NCBI GenBank assembly: GCA_004551945.1
Contig: SFPN01000005.1
Span: forward strand, 15,023-79,022
Direction: 5' to 3'
DNA length: 64,000 nucleotides
Source of the DNA: Clostridiales bacterium
Lineage (GTDB): Bacteria; Bacillota; Clostridia; Oscillospirales; Oscillospiraceae
Under the pieces are notes generated by a model. The model saw nothing but the letters and a program-made list of their open reading frames with translations. It did no database searches and had not been told where the DNA came from. Below, in pieces: positions 1 through 7,888 of this stretch. Position 1 is the stretch's first letter, and every line of letters starts with the position of its first letter. A program made the position numbers and the translations under genes.

Positions 1-224
1 AGCTCCATCACAAAGGAGATCACCCCGCCGCCCTTGCCGCAGCCGAAGCAGTGGTAAAGCTGCCGGTCGGGCAGCACGTGGAAGGAGGCGGTTTTCTCCC
101 CGTGGAAGGGGCACAGGCCCCAGTAGCTTCCCCCCTTGGGGGTGAGGGTAACATAGTCGGAGACCACATCGACGATGTCGCTTCGAGCCACCAGCTCGTC
201 AATGAACGCAGATGGGATCGCCAA
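1..224 (-). CDS. dnaG: DNA primase, N-terminal part (runs off window edge)
   Basis: DnaG makes RNA primers for replication, working with the replicative helicase. Only about the first 74 residues are in the window. They hold the CHC2 zinc-binding module that recognises template DNA: Cys38-Pro-Phe-His41 and Cys59-x-x-Cys62, followed by a glycine-rich turn. I chose a TTG start at 224 because AAAGGAG sits nine bases upstream and no ATG or GTG is available in frame nearby. The dGTPase-like gene ends 18 bases upstream on the same strand, so the two are probably co-transcribed; dgt-dnaG-sigA is a familiar order in clostridia, but whether sigA follows cannot be seen here. The family call is secure; the TTG start is likely. 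Confidence 0.93.
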   Translation of the reverse strand, partial: MAIPSAFIDELVARSDIVDVVSDYVTLTPKGGSYWGLCPFHGEKTASFHVLPDRQLYHCFGCGKGGGVISFVME

Positions 225-242
225 GATGTCACACTCCTTTTC

Positions 243-1247
243 TCATTTTACCGACCAGGCCAGGGGGATAAAGGCCTCGCAGTATTTTTCCACCGCGTAC
301 TTGTCGGTCATGCCGGCGATGTAGTCGCAGACGGCCCGGTCCACCCCTTCCCGCATCCGGATGTCCTGGTAGTCCGGGGGAAGCTTGTCCGGGTCCTTCT
401 GATAGTACTCAAACAGCCGGGCGATCATGTCCTGGGCCTTGGATTCCTCCCCCTTGGCCCGGGGATTCCGGTAGACCGCCTCGAACATAAAGTTCCGCAG
501 GCGGGTCATGGCGCTGCCGCAGGCGGGAGACTGGCAGATCTCCCTCTTCCCCTGGCTGGCCTCGATCACATCCTTCACCAGGGTGTTGATCCGCCCCCCG
601 TGGTCAAAGCCCAGCACCTGGGAGATATCCAGGGGGATGTCCAGGGGGTAGATGATCCCGCCCCGCATGGCGTCGTCAATGTCGTGGTTGATGTAGGCGA
701 TTTTGTCCGCCAGGCGGACGATCTGACCCTCCAGGGTTTCCGCCCGGTCCGGCCCGGTGTGGCAGAGGATGCCCCGGCGGACCTCATAGCACAGGTTCAG
801 GCCGTCGCCGCCGTTTTCCAGCCGGTCCACCACCCGCAGGGACTGCTCGTTATGGCGGAAGCCCCCCGCCATAATCTGGTTGAGCACCCGCTCCCCCGCG
901 TGGCCGAAGGGGGTGTGGCCCAGGTCGTGACCCAGGGCGATGGCCTCGGTCAGGTCCTCGTTGAGGCTTAACCCCCGGGCAATGGTCCGGGAGATCCGGG
1001 CCACCTCCAGGGTGTGGGTCATGCGGGTGCGGTAATGGTCCCCTTCCGGCTGGAGAAAAACCTGGGTCTTGTGCATCAGCCGCCGGAAGGATTTGGAGTG
1101 AACGATCCGGTCCACGTCCCGCTGGTAGCAGGTGCGGATCTCGCAGGGCGTTATGGGACGCAGGCGGCCTTGGGAGGCCGACGAGAGCGATGCAAAGGGC
1201 GAAAGCGTCTGGCGCTCCCGCTCCTCGGTTTGTTCACGCAGGGTCAT
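243..1247 (-). CDS. dgt: dGTP triphosphohydrolase-like HD-domain protein
   Basis: A 334-residue HD-superfamily phosphohydrolase of the deoxyguanosinetriphosphate triphosphohydrolase-like family. These cytosolic enzymes remove triphosphate from dNTPs and so limit dNTP pools. The metal site is visible: His78 in the RMTHTLEV stretch and the His-Asp pair at about 107-108 inside GHDLGHTPFGH, the family signature. The start at 1247 has GGGAGGG about six bases upstream. The gene lies 18 bases before dnaG, and that pairing with replication suits a dNTP-control role. Length matches the short clostridial form rather than the longer E. coli Dgt, so exact substrate preference is inferred only from family membership. 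Confidence 0.9.
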   Translation of the reverse strand: MTLREQTEERERQTLSPFASLSSASQGRLRPITPCEIRTCYQRDVDRIVHSKSFRRLMHKTQVFLQPEGDHYRTRMTHTLEVARISRTIARGLSLNEDLTEAIALGHDLGHTPFGHAGERVLNQIMAGGFRHNEQSLRVVDRLENGGDGLNLCYEVRRGILCHTGPDRAETLEGQIVRLADKIAYINHDIDDAMRGGIIYPLDIPLDISQVLGFDHGGRINTLVKDVIEASQGKREICQSPACGSAMTRLRNFMFEAVYRNPRAKGEESKAQDMIARLFEYYQKDPDKLPPDYQDIRMREGVDRAVCDYIAGMTDKYAVEKYCEAFIPLAWSVK

Positions 1248-1358
1248 GGGCGGTCCCTCCCCTTTCGATGGACAAAATATGTCTCTTCGTTTCTTATATA
1301 CGAAAAGGCAGGCAGAATTCCTGCTGAAACCAAAAATTTTCTGACTTTTTTCTGTGGT

Positions 1359-1991
1359 TCACTTCTCCGCCGGGGCAGCCTGGAAGGTCTCCCCCAGCTT
1401 TTCCGCCGCGATCTGTCCGGCGGTGAGCTCGGTGATCCGCGCCTCATAGGCCGGCCAGTTCTCCGCCGGGAGCAGGGCGTTTACCCGCACGTCGGCGCCG
1501 TACTCAATTTCCCCCAGGACCCCCTGGGCGGCGGCCACCTCCAGCTTCATCCGCTCCAGCAGGTTGTAGGGGCACTGAACCGCCGTCCGGGCCCACTGGC
1601 GCACCACGGAAATCCCCGCCTCACTAAGCGCGTCCTTGGCGGACTTGGTATAGGCCCGCAGCAGACCGCCGGTACCCAGCAGAATGCCGCCGAAGTACCG
1701 GGTGACCACGCAGCAGACGTTCTCCACCCCTTCCCGGCGAAAGACCTCCAGCATGGGCTGACCGGCGGTGCCCTGAGGCTCCCCGTCGTCGGAGTAGCGG
1801 GTGATGTTCCCCTCCCGGATCAGGTAGCACCAGCAATTGTGCCGGGCGTCGTAGTATTTGCTCTTCATCTGGGCGATCTTCTCCCGGGCCTCCTCCTCGG
1901 TCTCCACCCGCCACACGTGGCCGATGAACCGGGAGCGCTTTTCGGTAAACTCCGTCTCGCTGTCCCGGGCGGGAACGTAATACTCTGCCAT
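1359..1991 (-). CDS. IMPACT/YigZ family protein
   Basis: A 210-residue member of the UPF0029/IMPACT (YigZ, YvyE) family. The N-terminal domain carries the family core, including a DARHNCWCYLI stretch, a SDDGEPQGTAG segment and a TRYFGGILLGTGGL segment. The C-terminal ferredoxin-like UPF0029 domain follows. Bacterial members are linked to translation or peptide handling, but no reaction is firmly established. The ATG at 1991 is chosen over an upstream ATG because GGAGGAG precedes it at normal spacing. hflX lies 43 bases upstream on the same strand. A 111-base gap separates this gene from the dGTPase gene, and no clear terminator is visible in it. Confidence 0.88.
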   Translation of the reverse strand: MAEYYVPARDSETEFTEKRSRFIGHVWRVETEEEAREKIAQMKSKYYDARHNCWCYLIREGNITRYSDDGEPQGTAGQPMLEVFRREGVENVCCVVTRYFGGILLGTGGLLRAYTKSAKDALSEAGISVVRQWARTAVQCPYNLLERMKLEVAAAQGVLGEIEYGADVRVNALLPAENWPAYEARITELTAGQIAAEKLGETFQAAPAEK

Positions 1992-2034
1992 GGGGGCTCC
2001 TCCGTTTCTATTTATAAAATGAGGGTCTCGGCGT

Positions 2035-3342
2035 TTAGTCTTCCCAGAACTCCTTGGGTGGCGTCCAGCCGTCAATGACGTACTCTTTTACCTGGCCGGC
2101 GGTCTTTTCCGCGCAGACGGCCACCACCTGGATGGTCTCGCCGTACTCCACGCTCTCCACCTTGGCGTCCCGGTAGAGCATGTCCAGAATGCCCCCCTTG
2201 TCGTAGGGCAGGGACAGGGTGACCCGGTGAAAGCCCGTGTCCAGCCGCTTGCCGATCATGGCCCGCAGGTCATCCAGGCCCTCCCCGGTCTTGGCGGAGA
2301 TGGAGACAATGTCCTCTCCGTGGGGGCGGATATCCCCCACGTAAATGTCCGACTTGTTGAACACGTCGATGCGGGGGGTGGCCTCCGCGCCCAGCTGGCG
2401 GATGAGCTTTTCCACCACCTCCGCCTGCTCCCGCCACTCGGGGTTGGAGGCGTCGATGACGTGAAGGATCAGGTCCGCGTAGGCCAGCTCCTCCAGGGTG
2501 GCCTTGAAGGCCTCCACCAGGTGGTGGGGGAGCTTGCGGATAAAGCCCACGGTGTCGGAGATGAGCACCGTGCAGGTGTCGGAAATTTCCAGGGTGCGGG
2601 TGGTGGTGTCCAGGGTGTCGAACAGCCGGTTCCGGGCGGGGATGCCCGCGTCGGTGAGGGCATTTAACAGGGTGGACTTGCCCGCGTTGGTGTAGCCCAC
2701 GATGGCCACCACGGGGACCTCGTTCTTCTCCCGCCGGTCCCGCTGCACCGCCCGGATGCGGCGGACCTCCTCCAAATCCTCGGTGAGCTTGGCGATTTTC
2801 CGGCGGATGTGCCGCCGGTCGGTCTCCAGCTGGGTCTCGCCGGGGCCGCGGGTACCGATGGGGGATTTGCCGCCGGAGGCCGTCTGGCGGACCAGATGGC
2901 CCCACATGCCGGTGAGCCGGGGCAGCAGGTATTGATACTGGGCCAGCTCCACCTGGAGGCGGCCCTCCTTGGTGCGGGCCCGCTGGGCGAAAATGTCCAG
3001 GATCAGCCCCGCCCGGTCAATGACCTGCACGCCGATGTCCTCGGTGAGCACCCGCTGCTGGGAGGGAGACAGCTCATTGTCAAAGACCACCAGGTCCGCC
3101 CCCTGGGCGCTGACCAGGTCGGCGGTCTCCGCCACCTTGCCCTCCCCGATGAAGGTGCGGGCCTCGGGGGTGTCCCGGTTTTGCAGGATCATCCCCACGC
3201 ACTCCCCCCCGGCGGTCTCCAGCAGGGCGGCCAGCTCCTCCAGGGAGGTTTCGGTGGCGTTGTCCTCCCTGGGCAGGCTGTTGGCGCTGAGGCCCACCAG
3301 GACGGCGCGGTTTCGTTTTTCTTCGGTATGATGTTCGGTCAT
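2035..3342 (-). CDS. hflX: GTPase HflX
   Basis: HflX is a ribosome-associated GTPase that rescues or splits stalled ribosomes, especially under heat or antibiotic stress. The 435-residue protein has the glycine-rich N-terminal HflX domain, a coiled-coil linker around 180-210, and the G domain: P-loop GYTNAGKS at about 216-223, the G3 DTVG at about 263-266, and an NKSD G4 motif further on. A GTRGPGETQLE segment near 163-173 is typical of the family. GGGAGG lies five bases before the ATG. It sits between the IMPACT-family gene downstream and a flavin reductase gene 19 bases upstream, so the three probably form one transcript. Confidence 0.95.
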   Translation of the reverse strand: MTEHHTEEKRNRAVLVGLSANSLPREDNATETSLEELAALLETAGGECVGMILQNRDTPEARTFIGEGKVAETADLVSAQGADLVVFDNELSPSQQRVLTEDIGVQVIDRAGLILDIFAQRARTKEGRLQVELAQYQYLLPRLTGMWGHLVRQTASGGKSPIGTRGPGETQLETDRRHIRRKIAKLTEDLEEVRRIRAVQRDRREKNEVPVVAIVGYTNAGKSTLLNALTDAGIPARNRLFDTLDTTTRTLEISDTCTVLISDTVGFIRKLPHHLVEAFKATLEELAYADLILHVIDASNPEWREQAEVVEKLIRQLGAEATPRIDVFNKSDIYVGDIRPHGEDIVSISAKTGEGLDDLRAMIGKRLDTGFHRVTLSLPYDKGGILDMLYRDAKVESVEYGETIQVVAVCAEKTAGQVKEYVIDGWTPPKEFWED

Positions 3343-3361
3343 AAAAACCTCCCGGGAATGG

Positions 3362-3862
3362 TTATTCCTTCACCAGAACCTGGGTGATCTCCCCGATATA
3401 CATCCGGTGATAGTCGTGGTTTTCGTAGTGCTCCAGCCCTGCCGGGTCCATGTGGGCCGGGTCCAGGTCGTTCCAGTAGAGCTTGCGGCACACCAGCACC
3501 AGGTCGGCCTCCTGGATGTAAGGGGCGTTCTCCCCAGCCATGGCCACATGGAAGCCGCAGTGGGCAAACTTGTCCTCGTCCCGGCCGCTGACCCGGCCGC
3601 AGTAGGCCAGGGCCTTCCGCCAGGCGTCCCCAAAGAAGGAGAGGGTGAAGTGGTCCTGCTCCTCCAGAAATTCAAAGGTGTACCGCTGGGGGCGCACATA
3701 GATGGTGGCCACGCTCTTGTGCCACAGAACCCCCAGGCCGCCCCAGCTGGCGGTCATGGTGTTGCAGCGGTCCTGGGTGCCGGCGGTGATGAGGGTCCAC
3801 CGGTCGTCAAAAAGAGAAAATACGTTTTCGCTTAGCTTCTTGGGGGCAATCTCCCGAAACAT
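3362..3862 (-). CDS. Flavin reductase-like (FMN-binding split-barrel) protein
   Basis: A 166-residue cytosolic protein of the flavin reductase-like/flavoredoxin group, expected to bind FMN in a split beta-barrel and shuttle electrons. The sequence shows the N-terminal TMTASWGGLGVLWHKS segment and the Ala-Tyr-Cys-Gly-Arg-Val-Ser-Gly stretch seen in such proteins. The ATG at 3862 follows GGAGGAG; a longer in-frame extension upstream has no binding site and is rejected. Physiological partner and substrate cannot be told from the sequence. It is first in a likely three-gene unit with hflX. A promoter-like stretch near 3896-3933 lies just upstream and resembles the one before the dGTPase-like gene. 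Confidence 0.82.
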   Translation of the reverse strand: MFREIAPKKLSENVFSLFDDRWTLITAGTQDRCNTMTASWGGLGVLWHKSVATIYVRPQRYTFEFLEEQDHFTLSFFGDAWRKALAYCGRVSGRDEDKFAHCGFHVAMAGENAPYIQEADLVLVCRKLYWNDLDPAHMDPAGLEHYENHDYHRMYIGEITQVLVKE

Positions 3863-3940
3863 GGTACTCCTCCTGTCCTGATCAGTCTCGGTTCCAGTAT
3901 ATGCAGAAAAGGCGGGCAGGAACCCTGTCTTAAGATACGC

Positions 3941-3968
3941 AAAAACCCGTGCCGGAAGCGGCACGGGT
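3941..3968 (-). terminator. Intrinsic terminator after rpmE
   Basis: GC-rich inverted repeat (GACCCGTGCC/GGCACGGGT on the minus strand, short CTT-type loop) followed by five T residues, 16 bases downstream of the rpmE stop codon. It separates rpmE from the flavin reductase unit. Confidence 0.85.
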
Positions 3969-3983
3969 CCAAAGCCAAATCTT

Positions 3984-4187
3984 TCAGTTTTCCAAACCGA
4001 ACTTTTTGTTGAAGCGGCTGACGCGCCCGCCAGTATCCACCATCTTCTGCTTACCGGTGAAGAAGGGGTGACACTTGGAGCAAACTTCTACTCTGATGTC
4101 CTTCTTGGTAGATCTTGTCTCGATCACGTTACCGCAAGCACATCTGATGGTAGCCTGCTCGTACTTGGGATGGATGCCTTCCTTCAT
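3984..4187 (-). CDS. rpmE: Ribosomal protein bL31
   Basis: A 67-residue L31 of the large ribosomal subunit. It has the family start KEGIHPKY and four cysteines: Cys16 and Cys18 (CAC), and Cys36 and Cys39 (CSKC). This is the zinc-binding C+ form, as opposed to the zinc-free paralogue induced in zinc starvation. The C-terminal [15 protein letters not shown] segment is typical. It has its own promoter-like sequence (4246-4274) and terminator, so it is a single-gene unit between addA and the flavin reductase gene. Function and start are both secure. Confidence 0.97.
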   Translation of the reverse strand: MKEGIHPKYEQATIRCACGNVIETRSTKKDIRVEVCSKCHPFFTGKQKMVDTGGRVSRFNKKFGLEN

Positions 4188-4245
4188 GAGTGTTCACCTC
4201 TTTCTGATGTCAAAAAATAAGTGCGTCTCATTAAGCGCATGTCAT

Positions 4246-4274
4246 ATGATACCACTTTCCCGCAGAAAATGCAA
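4246..4274 (-). promoter_or_regulatory. SigA-type promoter for rpmE
   Basis: Minus-strand TTGCAT, 17-base spacer, TATCAT. The predicted transcript has a leader of about 50 bases before the rpmE start, which includes a GTGCGTCTC...GCGCATG partial hairpin. Confidence 0.6.
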
Positions 4275-4309
4275 CTGTTTTTTTCGCAATTTCGGCGAAA
4301 ATTTTTGCT

Positions 4310-7300
4310 TCACTCCCCCAGGGTCACGCCGGTGTTGGGCCCCAGGAACCAGAGAATCCGCCGGGTAACCTTCTGGCCGGTGAGGGTCTCCAGGGCGTAG
4401 GCGTAGGCCGCCAGCTGGCCCCGGTAGTGTTCCGCCCGCTGGGGGGCGTCGGCGGCGGAGACCCGGTCGGTCTTGAAGTCCACCAGGGTAATCCCGTCCA
4501 GCCGCTGGAACCAGCAGTCGATGACCCCCTGGAGCAGGATCTCCTCCCCCTCCGGGGCCTGGGGGTAAAACCGCCGGGCAGGGGCCAGCAGGGAGAAGGG
4601 GTACTCCCGGTGCAGGCTGGCACTCTCCCGCATCTCCTGCCCCAGGTCCGAGGCAAAGAACCGGGCCATGGCCCGGACGTCCACCGCCTGGGCCTGCTGG
4701 TCCGTGAGGTAGCCCTCCGCCGCCAGCCGGGCCATCTCCTGACGAATCTCCTCTGCCGAGCCGGTGCGGTCCAGGCGGACGCACTGCATGGCCGTGTGCA
4801 GGGCGGTACCCTTCTGCGCGGCGGTGAGGCCCAGGGTTTCCTGGGCAAACCGGGGGCGGTAGAAGGGCTTTTGCTCCATGGCCTGCTTGTCCGCCAGGAG
4901 GAACACCCCCGGCTCCTCCTCCCCCTCCGACATCACCTGGGTGGCGGTGACCTTGGCGGGGGTGGCGGCGGCGGTCTCGTATGGATACCGCCAGCGCAGC
5001 TGCCGGAGCAGCTCTCCGGCATCCGGCACCGGTTCCTCTTCCTTGGCGGCCGTCTCCCGCTGGGCAGTCTCTTCCGACACCACGCCGGTGTGGTACTGAA
5101 TCTTCCAGGCCGGGCCGAAGGATACCCCCGGCACCGGCTGGGCTCCGGTCCCCGCCGCCTGGCGGAGGACCTCCCCCTCCGGCCGGGCCAGGGCGGTGAG
5201 AAGAATCCACTGGCCTGCGCTGGAGCAGGAGGCCAGCACCCGGGGGTCGGCCGGGCAGGAGACGCTCTCCCCCAGGCCCTTGAGGTCGGAGGGGCCGTAG
5301 GCCAGGGTGTGGGTCATGACGAGCTTTTCCTTGGCCCGGGTCATGGCCACATAGAGCAGGCGCATCTCCTCCGCCAGCATCTCCTTTTTCAGGGCCAGAG
5401 CCACCCCCGTGCGGGCCAGGGTCGAAAACTCCACCATGGTCTCCCGGTCCAGCCCCTTGGGGCCCAGGCCCAGCTTGGGGTGAAAGAGGACGGGCTTCTG
5501 AACGTCCCCATAGTTAAACCGCCGTCCCAGGCCGCAGAGAAAGACCACCGGGTATTCCAGGCCCTTGGACCGGTGAATGCTTAAAATCTTCACCCCGGCC
5601 TTCTCCTTGGCGGAAGCAGCGGTCGAGCGCAGGCCGCCGCTCTCCTGGACCCGGTCCAGGTGGAGCAAAAAGCCGAAGAGGCCCTTGTGCCCCGCCCCTT
5701 CAAACCGGCGGGCCAGCTCGTAAAAGGCCAGCAGGTTTTCCCGGCGCTTTTCTCCCCCGGGCATGGCGGAGAAAATCTCCAGCAGGTCGGTGCGCCGGTA
5801 CAGGTCCCACAGCAGCTGGTGGCTGCTCTTTTCCCCCGCGCCGAAGCGCAGGGCCTCCAGGTCCGCCAGAAAGGCCCGGCAGTCCTCCCCGCCCTGGTCG
5901 GCGGCGGCGCAGAGGGCGGTGTAGAAATCCCCCTCCGCCGCCCCGCGGATTTCCGCCAGCTGGTCCCCGGTGAAGGAGCAGACGGGGGAGCGCAGCACCG
6001 CCAGCAGGGGAATGTCCTGCCGGGGATTGTCGATGATTTGCAGCCAGGACAGGGCCACGGAGATCTCCGTGGTCTGGAAGAAGTCGTTTCCCTCCTCCGC
6101 GGACCAGCCCACTCCCTGCTCCTCCAGGGCCAGGGCGTAGAAGTGCCGCACCGGACCGGGAGAGCGCAGAAGGATGGCAATGTCATCCGGCTGGATGGGG
6201 CGGGTACCCCCCTCCCCGTCAGAGACGGGAAACTCAGTTTTTAATAAGGAGGCGATTTCCTTTGCCACAAACCGGGCCTCTAGGTAGTGCTTGCTCTGCC
6301 GGTCCTGGGTGAGGGCCGGGTCCTGGCTGAAGTCCAGCACATGCAGCTCGGTTTCGTACCCCGCCCCCTCCGGGAAGGTGCCCCCGGGGTAGAGGGCCTG
6401 GTCATCCGTATAATCCATCTCCCCCAGGTCCCGGGACATGATGGTCCGGAACAGGTCGTTGGCCGCCTCCAGCACCTGGGGGCGGGAGCGAAAGTTTTTG
6501 GACAGAATGATCTTCCGGTCCTCCCCCTCCTCTGCCTCGGTCCAGAGTGTAAAGGTTCTGTACTTGTCAAGGAAAATGGTGGGGTCGGCCAGGCGGAAGC
6601 GGTAAATGGACTGCTTCACGTCCCCCACCATGAAGAGGTTTCTCCCCTCGTCGGACAGGGCCCGGAAGATAGTGTTCTGGACCTGGTTGGTGTCCTGGTA
6701 CTCGTCCACCATAATCTCCGTGTACTGGCTTCCCCACTGGCGGGCCAAATCAGTAGGCTCCCCTTTTTCGTCCACCAGCAGGCGGACGGCGCAGTGCTCC
6801 AGGTCGGAGAAGTCCAGGAGAGATTTTTCCCGCTTTGCCTGGTCGTAAGCCTGGGAGAAGTCCTCCACCAGGGTGATGAGGCCGCTCATGGCGGGGCAAA
6901 CCAGCGCCATGTCGGCCAGCAGGCTCTCGCTGGTGCTGCCGAACTGCTTTTCCAGCTCCTCCACAGCCTTTTTGCACCGGGTGCGGATGGCCTTGATCTG
7001 GTCCTGGGCGGTTACGTTCTCCACCCCTTTGGCCCCTTTCAGCCGGGGGAAGGCGATGGCGCACCGGGCGGCCTCGTCCCAGCTGCTTTCGGCTGCCTGG
7101 GCAAAGGCGTGCAGGTCCTCGCAGGTAGCGGCCAGACTGTCCCCGTAGGCCTTTTCCAGCACCGGGTCCTCGGACGCCAGACAGCAGGCCTTGTCCATCT
7201 GTGTGGCCCAATATCCGGCGGTCTGGGCGGCCTCCCGGAGAAGCATGGCTCCCCAGGGGGTCTGGCCCACGTCGGAAATGCCGGTCAGGTCCAGGGCCGC

Positions 7301-7888
7301 CCGCTGCTCCTCCAGCCAGGCGTTGGGATCGGGGTAACTCTGGATCTTGCCGTACACGTCCAGGGTGATCTCCACCAGGCGGCTGTCGTCCCGGCCGGCA
7401 GCCAGCACGTCCAGCAGCCTGGCAAAGTCCCCCTCGGGGTCAATGGTCTCGTACCGGGCCTCCAGCACCTGGTCCAGGGTGCGGGCCATGAGGACCTGGG
7501 CCTCCTCGTCCTCGCAGAGGGCGAAGTCCGCCGGCAGATCCAGCAGGTGGCCCCACTGGCGGAGCAGCACCGTGCAGAAAGCATGAATGGTGGAAATCTG
7601 AGCCTTGTAAAGAAGGGCGGTCTGGCGGCGGAGATGGGCGTTGTCCGGCTGACCGGCCAGGGCTTCGGCGATCTCCTTGGCGATTCTGGCCCGCAGCTCC
7701 TCCGCTGCCGCCCGGGTGAAGGTGATGATGAGGAACTGGTCCACGTTCTTCCCCTCGGTGAGGATGCGGTCCAGCAGCCGCTCCACCAGCACCCGGGTCT
7801 TGCCGGAGCCGGCCGCCGCGGAAACCAGCAGGCCGCCGCCCCGGTTTTTGACCACCGCCTCCTGCTCAGGCGTGCGCCTGACTGCCAT
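4310..7888 (-). CDS. addA: ATP-dependent helicase/nuclease subunit A
   Basis: AddA is the UvrD-like helicase plus nuclease subunit of the AddAB complex, which resects double-strand breaks for RecA. At 1192 residues the length is normal. The Walker A GSGKT is at about 27-31 after a TPEQ Q-motif. Helicase motifs follow, including DEYQDTN and a GDVKQSIYRFR stretch. The C-terminal RecB-type nuclease domain has GTALHTAMQ and the LVDFKTDR metal-binding motif. The ATG at 7888 is preceded by GGAGGG; an upstream ATG is in frame but lacks a site. The start lies inside the end of addB (23-base overlap), which suggests translational coupling. Confidence 0.96.
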   Translation of the reverse strand: MAVRRTPEQEAVVKNRGGGLLVSAAAGSGKTRVLVERLLDRILTEGKNVDQFLIITFTRAAAEELRARIAKEIAEALAGQPDNAHLRRQTALLYKAQISTIHAFCTVLLRQWGHLLDLPADFALCEDEEAQVLMARTLDQVLEARYETIDPEGDFARLLDVLAAGRDDSRLVEITLDVYGKIQSYPDPNAWLEEQRAALDLTGISDVGQTPWGAMLLREAAQTAGYWATQMDKACCLASEDPVLEKAYGDSLAATCEDLHAFAQAAESSWDEAARCAIAFPRLKGAKGVENVTAQDQIKAIRTRCKKAVEELEKQFGSTSESLLADMALVCPAMSGLITLVEDFSQAYDQAKREKSLLDFSDLEHCAVRLLVDEKGEPTDLARQWGSQYTEIMVDEYQDTNQVQNTIFRALSDEGRNLFMVGDVKQSIYRFRLADPTIFLDKYRTFTLWTEAEEGEDRKIILSKNFRSRPQVLEAANDLFRTIMSRDLGEMDYTDDQALYPGGTFPEGAGYETELHVLDFSQDPALTQDRQSKHYLEARFVAKEIASLLKTEFPVSDGEGGTRPIQPDDIAILLRSPGPVRHFYALALEEQGVGWSAEEGNDFFQTTEISVALSWLQIIDNPRQDIPLLAVLRSPVCSFTGDQLAEIRGAAEGDFYTALCAAADQGGEDCRAFLADLEALRFGAGEKSSHQLLWDLYRRTDLLEIFSAMPGGEKRRENLLAFYELARRFEGAGHKGLFGFLLHLDRVQESGGLRSTAASAKEKAGVKILSIHRSKGLEYPVVFLCGLGRRFNYGDVQKPVLFHPKLGLGPKGLDRETMVEFSTLARTGVALALKKEMLAEEMRLLYVAMTRAKEKLVMTHTLAYGPSDLKGLGESVSCPADPRVLASCSSAGQWILLTALARPEGEVLRQAAGTGAQPVPGVSFGPAWKIQYHTGVVSEETAQRETAAKEEEPVPDAGELLRQLRWRYPYETAAATPAKVTATQVMSEGEEEPGVFLLADKQAMEQKPFYRPRFAQETLGLTAAQKGTALHTAMQCVRLDRTGSAEEIRQEMARLAAEGYLTDQQAQAVDVRAMARFFASDLGQEMRESASLHREYPFSLLAPARRFYPQAPEGEEILLQGVIDCWFQRLDGITLVDFKTDRVSAADAPQRAEHYRGQLAAYAYALETLTGQKVTRRILWFLGPNTGVTLGE

